Position numbers and translations under genes: made by a program. The notes below the pieces were generated by a model. It had not been told where the DNA came from, made no database searches, and saw only the letters and a program-made list of their open reading frames with translations. Below are positions 50,726 through 58,229 of a DNA stretch of 64,000 nt, one piece after another. This DNA comes from an uncultured Clostridia bacterium (lineage in GTDB: Bacteria; Bacillota; Clostridia; Saccharofermentanales; Saccharofermentanaceae): the NCBI GenBank assembly GCA_947303185.1, contig CAMYXF010000006.1:1-64000 (forward strand). The letters are read 5' to 3'. Within the stretch, counting starts at the first letter, position 1, and each line of letters begins with the position of its first letter.

Positions 50726-50750
50726 TTGAAAAATCTATTAATTCAGTTCA

Positions 50751-52166
50751 TCAGTTGACAGTCTCAACCTTGATCGTGTTGGTATTACCTGCAGTACCGT
50801 TGATGAGTCCGCCTGTCATTACGACGTTGTCGCCTGCTTCAAGGCCAAGGATATCCTTTGCTACGTTGAATCCGTGATAGTACATAACGTCTGTTGAAGT
50901 GAACTCTTCGTTGAGGATCGGGATAACGCCCCAGCTGAGGTTCAGTCTTCTCCAGATTCTCTCAGATGTTGTCATACCTACGATGTCGATAGGGCATCTG
51001 AAACGGGATACCATTCTTGCAGTAACGCCGCTTCTTGAGTGAACAACGATAGCCTTTGCTCCTACGTCGATTGCCATCTGGCAAGTAGCGTGTGAGATAG
51101 CGTCGAGATTGTTTCTGATCTTGAATTCCTGCTTGAAGAAACGATCTCTGTAATTGATGTGATTCTCTGTATACTCGGCAACCTGTGACATTGTCTGTAC
51201 TGCTTCGACAGGATACTTACCTGCAGCAGACTCGCCTGAGAGCATGATCGCTGAAGAACCGTCGTAAACGGCATTGGCAACGTCGGAGATCTCGGCTCTT
51301 GTCGGTCTCGGGTTGTTGATCATGGATTCGAGCATCTCTGTAGCGGTGATAACTCTTCTGCCCAAAAGTCTGCATCTCTTGATGAGCTGCTTCTGAACAC
51401 TCGGCACCTCAACGAAGGGAATCTCAACGCCAAGGTCACCTCTTGCGATCATGATGCCTGCGCAGTATTCGGAGATCTCATCGATGTTATCAACACCTGC
51501 GCGGTTCTCGATCTTTGCAATAACTTCGATGTCCTCACCGCCGTTGTTATCGAGGAACTCACGCATCTCTATCATGTCTTCTTTTCTGGACACGAATGAA
51601 GCAGCAACGAAATCGATATCGTTCTCAATACCGAAGAGAAGGTCGCTCTTATCCTGCTCACTTAAGAAGTCACCCTGCATAACCTTGTTCGGGAAGTTCA
51701 TGGACTTCTGGTCAGAGAGTGTTCCTCCAACAATAACTTCGCAGATAACGTCTGCTCCCCTGATCTCTCTTACCTCAAGAATTACGAGTCCGTTATTGAT
51801 AAGAACCCTGTCTCCGGGATTAAGCTGCTGGGGAAGCATCTTATATGTAACTGATACGCGTGTCTCATCACCCTCGATCTCATCTGTTGTAAGAGTGAAT
51901 GTAGCACCATCTTCAAGCATGATCTTGTGGTCTCTGAATGTCTTGATCCTGTACTCGGGTCCCTTTGTGTCGAGCATGATGGCGATAGGAAGATTGAGCT
52001 TTGATCTTACTCTCTTGATGAGGTCGATCTTCTCCTGGTGCTGTTCATGTGTACCGTGTGAGAAATTCAGTCTTGCGACGTTCATTCCGGCCTCACACAT
52101 CTTTGACAAAGTCTCTTCGTTATCCGATGCCGGTCCTATAGTACAAATTATTTTAGTCTTACGCAT
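50751..52166 (-). CDS. pyk: Pyruvate kinase
   Basis: 471 residues, the short bacterial type without the C-terminal phosphotransferase-like domain of Bacillus. RKTKIICTIGPASDNEE opens the protein, NFSHGTHE and MLDTKGPE follow, and the active-site block IIARGDLGVEIP is near residues 241-252, with catalytic Lys in IEVIAKIENRAG. It makes ATP and pyruvate from phosphoenolpyruvate. It is a single gene, divergent from guaA, with AGGAG 11 nt before the ATG and an extended -10 promoter. Confidence 0.97.
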   Translation of the reverse strand: MRKTKIICTIGPASDNEETLSKMCEAGMNVARLNFSHGTHEQHQEKIDLIKRVRSKLNLPIAIMLDTKGPEYRIKTFRDHKIMLEDGATFTLTTDEIEGDETRVSVTYKMLPQQLNPGDRVLINNGLVILEVREIRGADVICEVIVGGTLSDQKSMNFPNKVMQGDFLSEQDKSDLLFGIENDIDFVAASFVSRKEDMIEMREFLDNNGGEDIEVIAKIENRAGVDNIDEISEYCAGIMIARGDLGVEIPFVEVPSVQKQLIKRCRLLGRRVITATEMLESMINNPRPTRAEISDVANAVYDGSSAIMLSGESAAGKYPVEAVQTMSQVAEYTENHINYRDRFFKQEFKIRNNLDAISHATCQMAIDVGAKAIVVHSRSGVTARMVSRFRCPIDIVGMTTSERIWRRLNLSWGVIPILNEEFTSTDVMYYHGFNVAKDILGLEAGDNVVMTGGLINGTAGNTNTIKVETVN

Positions 52167-52204
52167 ATACTAATAATCTCCTATATCTGAAAATGTTCTG
52201 CCTG

Positions 52205-52213
52205 ATTGTATCA
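52205..52213 (-). promoter_or_regulatory. Extended -10 promoter of pyk
   Basis: On the minus strand TGATACAAT is a TGn extended -10 hexamer about 40 nt before the ATG; no strong -35 box. Confidence 0.5.
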
Positions 52214-52286
52214 TTTGCTGTCCCAAACTTCTTCACAATATTGTAAAATGTTTGAGTGGAATTTTTATACAAGAGGAGGCTTTTTT

Positions 52287-53267
52287 ATGGCAGACGTTAG
52301 ACCGGAATCCCTAAAAAGAATTACGACAAAAGCTCAGGCTGATCAATTCATCGATGAGCAGATAAAGGCTATCAAGGAACAGGTAGGAGACAAAAAGGTT
52401 CTCCTCGCGCTTTCAGGCGGTGTTGACTCTTCAGTAGTTGCTGCCCTCCTGATCAAGGCTATCGGCACAAATCTCGTTTGTGTTCACGTAAATCACGGAC
52501 TTCTCCGTAAGGGCGAGCCCGAGATGGTATGCAAAGTATTCAGAGACGAGCTTGGCGCCAACCTCATCTATGTTGATGCAGTAGACAGATTCTTAGACCT
52601 CCTCGCAGGCGTAACAGATCCCGAGCAGAAGCGTCACATCATCGGCGAAGAGTTCATCAAGGTCTTCGCTGAAGAAGCTGCAAAGCTCGACGGCATCGCT
52701 TTCCTCGCACAGGGCACCATCTACCCTGATATTCTCGAGAGTGAACAGGGCATCAAGGCTCACCACAATGTTGGCGGTCTTCCCCCGGAACTCGATTTCG
52801 AGCTCGTTGAACCCGTTAAGTATCTCTACAAGGACGAGGTCCGCGTAGTAGGTTCCGCATTAGGTCTCCCCGGCAAGATGGTTTACCGTCAGCCCTTCCC
52901 CGGCCCCGGACTTGGCGTAAGATGCCCCGGTGCCATCACAAGAGACAGACTCGAAGCAGTCAGAGAATCTGACGCCATCCTTCGTGAAGAGTTCGAAAAG
53001 GCCGGCCTTGCTGGCAAGGTATGGCAGTACTTCACAGTAGTACCTGACTTCAAGTCCACAGGTATCAAGGACGAAAAGAGAGCATTCGAATGGCTTTGCA
53101 TCGTTCGTGCGATCAACACAACAGACGTAGTCAAGTGTACAGTTGAACCTATCGATTACGATCTCATGTGCCGCATCACAGACCGTATCACTCACGAAGT
53201 TCCCGGCATCAACAGAGTCCTTTACGACTACACACCTAAGCCGACAGCTACAGTCGAGTACGAATAA
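52287..53267 (+). CDS. guaA: GMP synthase, ATP-pyrophosphatase subunit only (no glutaminase domain)
   Basis: 326 residues from the ATG at 52287, fixed by AGAGGAGG about 8 nt upstream; the frame extends to 52206 but lacks a site there. The N-type ATP pyrophosphatase loop is LALSGGVDSSVVAALL (about 41-56), and the C-terminal dimerisation domain is complete, ending in PTATVEYE. Fused bacterial GuaA has about 510 residues because of an N-terminal class-I amidotransferase. That domain is absent and is not encoded nearby. Two-subunit GMP synthases are standard in archaea and occur in some Firmicutes. A 3' repeat element and a terminator follow. Confidence 0.93.
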   Translation: MADVRPESLKRITTKAQADQFIDEQIKAIKEQVGDKKVLLALSGGVDSSVVAALLIKAIGTNLVCVHVNHGLLRKGEPEMVCKVFRDELGANLIYVDAVDRFLDLLAGVTDPEQKRHIIGEEFIKVFAEEAAKLDGIAFLAQGTIYPDILESEQGIKAHHNVGGLPPELDFELVEPVKYLYKDEVRVVGSALGLPGKMVYRQPFPGPGLGVRCPGAITRDRLEAVRESDAILREEFEKAGLAGKVWQYFTVVPDFKSTGIKDEKRAFEWLCIVRAINTTDVVKCTVEPIDYDLMCRITDRITHEVPGINRVLYDYTPKPTATVEYE

Positions 53268-53333
53268 TATCATTTGCTCGCTAAGGTCCTCCGCGCTGCG
53301 CTTGTGCGGAAATCGCTCGCAAACAATATTACT
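53268..53333 (+). repeat. Dispersed 3'-UTR element, copy 2 (after guaA)
   Basis: Starts at the base after the guaA stop and includes GCTCGCTAAGGTCCTCCGCG and CTGCGCTTGTGCGGAAATCGCTCGC. It matches copy 1 at 30955-31015 in the same orientation relative to the host gene. The outer stem here is TTTGC/GCAAA against TATGC/GCATA in copy 1, a compensatory change; the inner stem CCGCGC/GTGCGG is unchanged. Confidence 0.8.
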
Positions 53334-53357
53334 CTTTTCAATGAGACAAAACCGAAG

Positions 53358-53389
53358 GAAGCTCCTGGTAATTCAGGAGCTTCTTTTTT
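53358..53389 (+). terminator. Intrinsic terminator after guaA
   Basis: GAAGCTCCTG (53358-53367) pairs with CAGGAGCTTC (53374-53383), followed by TTTTTTG. Confidence 0.9.
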
Positions 53390-53435
53390 GCTTAGAGTAC
53401 TTTACCGGGATGGTATAATGACCTTGTCTGAGGGA
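53379..53435 (+). repeat. Left copy of the direct repeat bracketing the accessory segment; includes an extended -10 promoter
   Basis: GCTTCTTTTTTGCTT (53379-53393) and GGATGGTATAATGACCTTGT followed by CTGAGGGA (53408-53435) recur at 59635-59677. TGGTATAAT is an extended -10 element that probably drives the DUF2384 gene. In this copy 14 extra bases separate the two halves. Confidence 0.75.
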
Positions 53436-53486
53436 GTGATCCCTTAGTCAAGAAAATCATCAGTAAAATCTATATAGGAAAACAGT

Positions 53487-53756
53487 ATGTCAATGAAAAA
53501 TCTAATGGAAACGGACAAGCAAGAATTAATTTCCAAAGGGCAGCTTGTGAAGTCTCCTATAGACGGAGTATCAGATTTTATATGGTCTTTCGGAAGAAGA
53601 CTGCACACCTCGGATGACGCTTTTAAAGAATGGTTATGCAGTCCTGTTCCTTTTCTTGGTGACAGGGCACCATTTGATGTTTTGAAGAACGATGAAAACG
53701 GTGAAGAGATTATATATGACTTGTTTATTAGGATCATATTTGGCGCACCTTCTTAA
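53487..53756 (+). CDS. DUF2384 (MbcA/ParS/Xre toxin-binding-domain) protein
   Basis: 89 residues. The C-terminal half, FKEWLCSPVPFLGDRAPFDV...EEIIYDLFIRIIFG, follows the DUF2384 pattern found at the end of Xre/MbcA/ParS antitoxins (WL..PN..L....P.D.L...G...V...L.RI..G). The N-terminal 45 residues are too short for the usual Xre DNA-binding domain. No RES-domain toxin is adjacent. It may be an orphan antitoxin remnant or a stand-alone protein-binding module. AGGAAA lies just before the ATG. Confidence 0.75.
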   Translation: MSMKNLMETDKQELISKGQLVKSPIDGVSDFIWSFGRRLHTSDDAFKEWLCSPVPFLGDRAPFDVLKNDENGEEIIYDLFIRIIFGAPS

Positions 53757-53885
53757 ATGTGATTGCTAGGCATATAACGAATTCCGGTATACCTGGCCGA
53801 TCTTGCCCGTAAGTACAATTTGCGTTTTTAGGTTATTTACTGCAAAAAAATCAACAGGATATCTGATTAATGGGAGAGCAAAAAA
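53757..53885. other. Short AT-rich gap before the GNAT gene
   Basis: 129 bp without an ORF. It contains the ribosome-binding site GGGAG for the GTG start at 53886. I see no terminator for the DUF2384 gene. Confidence 0.4.
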
Positions 53886-54293
53886 GTGGAAATCAAGCGA
53901 GTTGAGGATAATGACAGAATAGGCGAATTCATAAATGTAGCGTTTTCAGAGTATGCTGCTGATTGTGATGTAGCACTTAACTTCGAAGAGTTTTGTTTTG
54001 TGGCAGAAGATGATGGCAAAATTGCAGGAGTTATCACTGGTATAGCATACTACAACGAGGTGCATATTGGAGATCTGATTGTTGGCAAGGCTTACAGAAG
54101 AGATGGTGTTGGCAGTAAACTTGTTGAGGCTGTAGAGAATGCATACAAAGATAAGGGCTATGAAAAAATAGCACTTACAACATTTGGGTTTCAGGCACCA
54201 GAGTTTTATAAAAAACTTGGATATGAATTGGAATTTGTCCGGAAGGACAATGATTCTAAACTTAGTAAGTATTTTTATTTGAAGAAGATATGA
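53886..54293 (+). CDS. GNAT-family N-acetyltransferase
   Basis: 135 residues from a GTG start with GGGAG about 9 nt upstream. The acetyl-CoA loop is VGKAYRRDGVGSKLVEAVE (residues 61-79), followed by GFQAPEFYKKLGYELE, a standard GNAT C-terminus. It resembles small acetyltransferases of unknown substrate that abound in accessory regions. Codons are noticeably more A/T-ending than in the core genes to the left. The TGA overlaps a possible 22-codon ORF. Confidence 0.88.
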   Translation: MEIKRVEDNDRIGEFINVAFSEYAADCDVALNFEEFCFVAEDDGKIAGVITGIAYYNEVHIGDLIVGKAYRRDGVGSKLVEAVENAYKDKGYEKIALTTFGFQAPEFYKKLGYELEFVRKDNDSKLSKYFYLKKI

Positions 54294-54358
54294 ATATCAA
54301 CAGTCAAGGGAGGGATCCGATAGACTGGATTGAAATAGATAAGGAGCTTTTGAAGTAA
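54290..54358 (+). CDS. Possible 22-residue ORF or gene remnant
   Basis: The ATG overlaps the GNAT stop (ATGA). The product MNINSQGRDPIDWIEIDKEL plus LK has the look of a protein N-terminus (DWIEIDKE), then stops. It may be a remnant, or simply a leader whose end carries AAGGAG for the next gene. Low confidence that it is a functional peptide. Confidence 0.25.
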   Translation: MNINSQGRDPIDWIEIDKELLK

Positions 54359-54362
54359 AGAT

Positions 54363-54983
54363 ATGTTTTTAATGTCAGAAGGCATTTGCTATAACAGCGA
54401 CTTATCCGTGAAAGCTTATGGTGCAAAGATTGCGGAATGCCAAAAAAGCAATCTTAAAATGCATCAGCTGATAATTGAAACTGATTGGAAAGAAATCACC
54501 GCTTACTACGGTCTTCGTGCCGGTGATGAAGCGTGTCTGGCTCTCTGGTCAGCATTGGACTACTTTTTCGGCGAAGCATACTATTGGGATGACTGTAAGT
54601 TTTTAGTGCTAATTCCTGAACAACAAAACTATCAGGACATGTTGAATTCATTTATGGAAGCTATGTCTAAATGGCATGGTTTCCTTGTACCGAATCTTAC
54701 TGTAAAAACAGAATACTCTCTTGCGGATTTTTCAGAACAAGCCGGAGATGATCCTAGCGGTCAGATACCGGGCTATATCAATCGTGCAACCTGCACTTTG
54801 GAAAAAATAGATGCCTCACATTACAAGTATTCCATGCTTCCCGCCTATGTGAATATTATAAGGAATGAAGACGGGACCTGGTATTATACAAGGCTCAAAA
54901 ACATCAGCAGATCAATTGACTTCTATACTCTCCAGGAATGCCTGGAAATTGCATATTATGATATGTTGGCATCAAAACTGTAA
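54363..54983 (+). CDS. Degenerate GGDEF-like protein
   Basis: 206 residues. Residues 33-105 follow the GGDEF pattern: HQLIIETDWKEITAYYGLRAGDEACLALWSAL matches the family's DIDxFKxINDxxGHxxGDxxL region, but the active-site strand reads YYWDDCKFLVLIP, so neither GGDEF nor a GTP-binding site is intact. It cannot be an ordinary diguanylate cyclase; a ligand-binding or structural role is possible. The C-terminal 90 residues (VNIIRNEDGTWYYTRLKNISRSID) are unassigned. AAGGAG lies 16 nt before the first ATG; ATG 54372 is an alternative start. Confidence 0.65.
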   Translation: MFLMSEGICYNSDLSVKAYGAKIAECQKSNLKMHQLIIETDWKEITAYYGLRAGDEACLALWSALDYFFGEAYYWDDCKFLVLIPEQQNYQDMLNSFMEAMSKWHGFLVPNLTVKTEYSLADFSEQAGDDPSGQIPGYINRATCTLEKIDASHYKYSMLPAYVNIIRNEDGTWYYTRLKNISRSIDFYTLQECLEIAYYDMLASKL

Positions 54984-55024
54984 ACTAGAAAGAGTTGGTC
55001 TATCGTTATCTCGGGGATAGTATT

Positions 55025-55276
55025 ATGAAGATATGGAAACAGCCAACTTGGCAATATGAAACGACCGGAGTGGAGGGGAATGCCACTCTGTTTGGTGTTA
55101 ATATTTTCGACTATGAATGGGTGCCGACCGGGCGCAGAGCCAAGGTTAAAAGTCCGTCCTATGATGAAGACGATGTGTTTGATATTTTTAAAGTCATAAT
55201 AGATGGTAAGGAGTATGAATTTGCGAGCGGAGAACTTAGTAATTGTGTTTACGGGTTCTATGTGATGAAATATTAA
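55025..55276 (+). CDS. Small hypothetical protein
   Basis: 83 residues from the ATG at 55025, with GGGGATA 4 nt upstream; a TTG 30 nt earlier is rejected. The mostly beta, aromatic-rich sequence (KQPTWQYETTGVEG, FDYEWVPTGRRAKVKSP) suggests a small barrel-like fold. No signal peptide or helix. It lies in a run of accessory genes on the plus strand. I do not recognise the family. Confidence 0.6.
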   Translation: MKIWKQPTWQYETTGVEGNATLFGVNIFDYEWVPTGRRAKVKSPSYDEDDVFDIFKVIIDGKEYEFASGELSNCVYGFYVMKY

Positions 55277-55341
55277 GTGTTGGAACACAATATTTTAATA
55301 TTGGATCTTAATCAGATATGGTTGGAGTTCAGGAGGTTCTT

Positions 55342-56646
55342 ATGCGTGATAAGTTGATAGATGACGGATTTTCTCACGAGAGTAAGATCGAGAGTAAGGG
55401 TTTATCATGCCCGCCGCTGTCAGGCTTCAATCATCTTGCCGTCTTTATGAGATGGGCTTACGGCAAAGGGATGATCAAAGAAGAAGTTTTCAGAATAGAA
55501 CCTCTTTTAAAGCAGGCTCTTGAGGGAAATGGAGACATCCGAAAAGTTTTGGCCAAAAGCACATATTTTATGGGGAAGATCCGTTCCGGATTGTTTACCG
55601 ATGAGAGCAGGGAATTTATCGAGTGGTTTTATACTTTCGACTATGCCGGCAGATATCCTACTTGTGTAGATAAGAATGCCGAGAACTATTTCGGATTGAA
55701 ATATAATTCTGAAGAGTTTCAGGATGAAGAATATTTATTCGTTCCTTATGATGATGATTACTATAAAAACCTGTCGAAATTCATAGATGATGCGTTTGAA
55801 AAAACTCCACCGAAGATATCAGGTAAATCAATAGGCAAAGATAAACTGGATGATATTCTGGAGACTGTCAGAAAAGAGTCTGAGACCGATGCTGTATTTA
55901 TTGAAACAGGAACAGGTGATACGAATCTGTTTTCGAGCAAATTCGGAGGACTTCCTTACTGGCCAGCTGGCAAAGAATATCCTACGGATTACAAAGGAGA
56001 CAATCTGGTCCTTCTGGCCCAGATTAATTTGAGTGATTTCAGCTTTGACAAGCTTCCGTCAAAGGGTCTTCTTCAATTCTTTGTCGCAAATGATGACGTT
56101 ATCGGACTTGATAATGAGAAAGGTTCCAAGGTCGTATATCATGAGGTTATCGATACGAGTGTCACCGAAGAAGATATCAGGAAACGTGGAATTAAGTCGA
56201 ATATAGACCTGGGAGATGATTTCTTAATGTTCCCGTTCCGGAATTGTTTTTCGTTATCTTTCAGTGTGCAGAAAGACCGTCTGTATACTATCAACGAGGG
56301 CTTTGACGGCATCGCATCACGGGTCCTTAATGAGAAATACGGATATAATTGTGATTTCCTTTGGTCTTATTTGTGCAAAGAGGACTACAGCTATCTGGAA
56401 AAGGGAGTTAAGGACTGCAATCATAAAATGTTCGGTTATCCGTTTTTCACGCAAGATGATCCCAGAACGAATGTTGAATCGATAGAAAAATACGACACCT
56501 TGTTATTCCAGCTGGATTCCGAATATGGTAACGACAAACCGGAGATCTATATCGGAGACAGCGGTGTGATCAATTTCTTTATAAACAGCAAAGATCTCGA
56601 AAACCTGAACTTCGATGACGTTCTATATAATTGGGATTGTATGTAA
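55342..56646 (+). CDS. YwqG-like (DUF1963) protein with N-terminal extra domain
   Basis: 434 residues from the ATG at 55342 (GGAGG 5 nt upstream; earlier ATG at 55318 rejected). The C-terminal 250 residues carry the DUF1963/YwqG pattern: SSKFGGLPYWPAGKEYP, NLVLLAQINLSDF, GLLQFFVANDD and the closing LLFQLDSEYG...IYIGDSGVINFFI. The N-terminal 150 residues (FNHLAVFMRWAYGKGMI...) are a separate helical domain. YwqG proteins are common next to secreted-toxin and accessory loci, but no biochemical function is settled. Confidence 0.85.
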   Translation: MRDKLIDDGFSHESKIESKGLSCPPLSGFNHLAVFMRWAYGKGMIKEEVFRIEPLLKQALEGNGDIRKVLAKSTYFMGKIRSGLFTDESREFIEWFYTFDYAGRYPTCVDKNAENYFGLKYNSEEFQDEEYLFVPYDDDYYKNLSKFIDDAFEKTPPKISGKSIGKDKLDDILETVRKESETDAVFIETGTGDTNLFSSKFGGLPYWPAGKEYPTDYKGDNLVLLAQINLSDFSFDKLPSKGLLQFFVANDDVIGLDNEKGSKVVYHEVIDTSVTEEDIRKRGIKSNIDLGDDFLMFPFRNCFSLSFSVQKDRLYTINEGFDGIASRVLNEKYGYNCDFLWSYLCKEDYSYLEKGVKDCNHKMFGYPFFTQDDPRTNVESIEKYDTLLFQLDSEYGNDKPEIYIGDSGVINFFINSKDLENLNFDDVLYNWDCM

Positions 56647-56741
56647 ATACGTTCTTGCCACTTTGGAATAATGAAGTCATTAGAAATGAAAATTTTAAGT
56701 TTCGAGCGCAACTAGGGAATTTCAGAAAGATAATCTTTAAC

Positions 56742-56825
56742 ATGAAGAAACGATCATCTGTATTATCAATTACATTAAGTATCATAGTGTGTTTGGGCGT
56801 AAGTGAAGTCGCAGCTAGTGATTGA
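56742..56825 (+). pseudogene. Orphan signal-peptide-like ORF (27 residues)
   Basis: ATG at 56742 encodes MKKRSSVLSITLSIIVCLGV then SEVAASD and stops. Positive N-terminus, hydrophobic core and small residues at the end are those of an exported-protein signal with no mature domain. It sits 13 nt upstream of the methyltransferase gene start. It is either a truncated secreted-protein gene or a tiny membrane peptide; there is no clear ribosome-binding site. Confidence 0.45.
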
Positions 56826-56838
56826 TAGAATTATTCTT

Positions 56839-57495
56839 ATGAACGATAAAGTTTCAAAGTGGTATGAGAATACCAAAAACGTTGATGAAATGCTGGACTG
56901 GAGGCCTGCATTGAAAGAATGGGAAAAATCAGTTTCCAAACTTTTTTCTCCTGGCTCAAGGATACTGGACATTGGGTGCGGTTTGGGCCGTGAAGCATTC
57001 GCATTACATGATCTCGGATTTGAAGTTGTCGGGATCGATATTTCGAAAGAAGTTATATCACGAGTAAAGCAGTTATCTGCTGACAAAGGATATAAGATAT
57101 TATTTAGCGAATATGATGGAGAACATCTGGATTTCCCTGATAATTCTTTTGATGTTGTGCTTATCTGGGCACAAACTCTCGGATTGTTGTATGGAGACGA
57201 GTTGAAGAGCAGATATCTGTCGGAATGCAAAAGAGTTCTTAAGACAGGTGGTCTGCTCAGTTTTTCAACTCATGATTATAACTATCTGAAAGAGAATCAT
57301 CCTAATTGTCTTAAAGGTCATAATTTTTTTCCGTATGCCAAAGGAGATATTTACTGGGAATCTTTTGAAGCAAATGATCTGATACAGTTTGCCAATAAGG
57401 CAGGTATGGAGGTTATCCTTTGCGAAAAGGGGAAAATATACATACCGGAAGACGGAACTGTTCTGCATTGTCTGTGCAGTAAACGAGTTTGGTAG
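56839..57495 (+). CDS. Class I SAM-dependent methyltransferase
   Basis: 218 residues from the ATG at 56839; a GTG at 56803 in frame overlaps the signal-like ORF. Motif I is ILDIGCGLGREAFAL (about 42-56), the acidic strand is VVGIDIS, and FDVVLIWAQTLGLLY and LLSFSTHDYN follow, a UbiE/methyltransferase-11 type arrangement. Substrate unknown. It is distinct in sequence from the methyltransferase at the left edge. A/T-rich codons. Confidence 0.88.
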   Translation: MNDKVSKWYENTKNVDEMLDWRPALKEWEKSVSKLFSPGSRILDIGCGLGREAFALHDLGFEVVGIDISKEVISRVKQLSADKGYKILFSEYDGEHLDFPDNSFDVVLIWAQTLGLLYGDELKSRYLSECKRVLKTGGLLSFSTHDYNYLKENHPNCLKGHNFFPYAKGDIYWESFEANDLIQFANKAGMEVILCEKGKIYIPEDGTVLHCLCSKRVW

Positions 57496-57522
57496 ATAAA
57501 ATTTTAAGATAAGAGAATACTT

Positions 57523-58194
57523 ATGATTAAAGCTTTTTTTGTTGATTTTTATGGCACGGTCGCCCATGAAGATGGAGAAGTTATTAAGAAGATAACTCAG
57601 ATTATTTTTGATACAGGCAAAGCTGAGAACAAAGGAGAGATCGGCTCTTTTTGGTGGAATGACTTTCAAAATATGTTTCTTGAATCTTATGGAGATCGCT
57701 TTGAGTTACAGCGTACACTGGAGAAAAGATCCCTTGAGCACACATTGGAAAAGTTCGGATCTTCTGCTGATGCAGACACTCTGAGTAACATGATGTTTGA
57801 ACATTGGATCAAGCCGCCGATTTTCGAAGAATCAAAAGCCTTTTTTGAGACCAGCCCTTTACCGGTTTACATAGTTTCTAACATAGACACATCAGATATC
57901 CTAAAAGCTATTGAATATCTTGGTCTAAAACCTTCGGGTGTTTTTACTTCGGAAGACGCGAGGTCGTATAAACCTAGATGTGAGTTATTTAAACTCGCAT
58001 TGAAAGGAACAGGCCTTAAGCCGGATGAGGTAATCCACATTGGAGATTCTGTCAGCAGCGACATTAAGGGAGCGGCAGCAGTAAATATCAGAGCATTATG
58101 GTTAAACAGGTTTGGTAAAGAAGTACCTAATGGTATTGATAGCATTTCAATGCTGACAGAGGCGTTTGACCGGCTGAAAGACAGTACATTTTGA
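57523..58194 (+). CDS. HAD-superfamily hydrolase
   Basis: 223 residues. Motif I is FFVDFYGTVAHEDG with nucleophile Asp8 and Tyr in place of the second Asp, the form seen in dehalogenase-like HADs rather than classical phosphatases. Motif II is YIVSNIDTSD (Ser), motif III uses the Lys in EDARSYKPR, and motif IV is HIGDSVSSDIKGA. Substrate unknown; the intact lysine and acidic motif IV argue for activity. It is convergent with the SAP-domain gene, with a 35-nt gap. Confidence 0.88.
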   Translation: MIKAFFVDFYGTVAHEDGEVIKKITQIIFDTGKAENKGEIGSFWWNDFQNMFLESYGDRFELQRTLEKRSLEHTLEKFGSSADADTLSNMMFEHWIKPPIFEESKAFFETSPLPVYIVSNIDTSDILKAIEYLGLKPSGVFTSEDARSYKPRCELFKLALKGTGLKPDEVIHIGDSVSSDIKGAAAVNIRALWLNRFGKEVPNGIDSISMLTEAFDRLKDSTF

Positions 58195-58229
58195 ATGGAA
58201 TTTCGCAATATTATGCTATAAGAGATACT

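Noticed and set aside
53487..53756. Toxin-antitoxin module with the DUF2384 gene as antitoxin
   Set aside because: Neither neighbour encodes a RES-domain or other recognisable toxin; only the antitoxin-like domain is supported.
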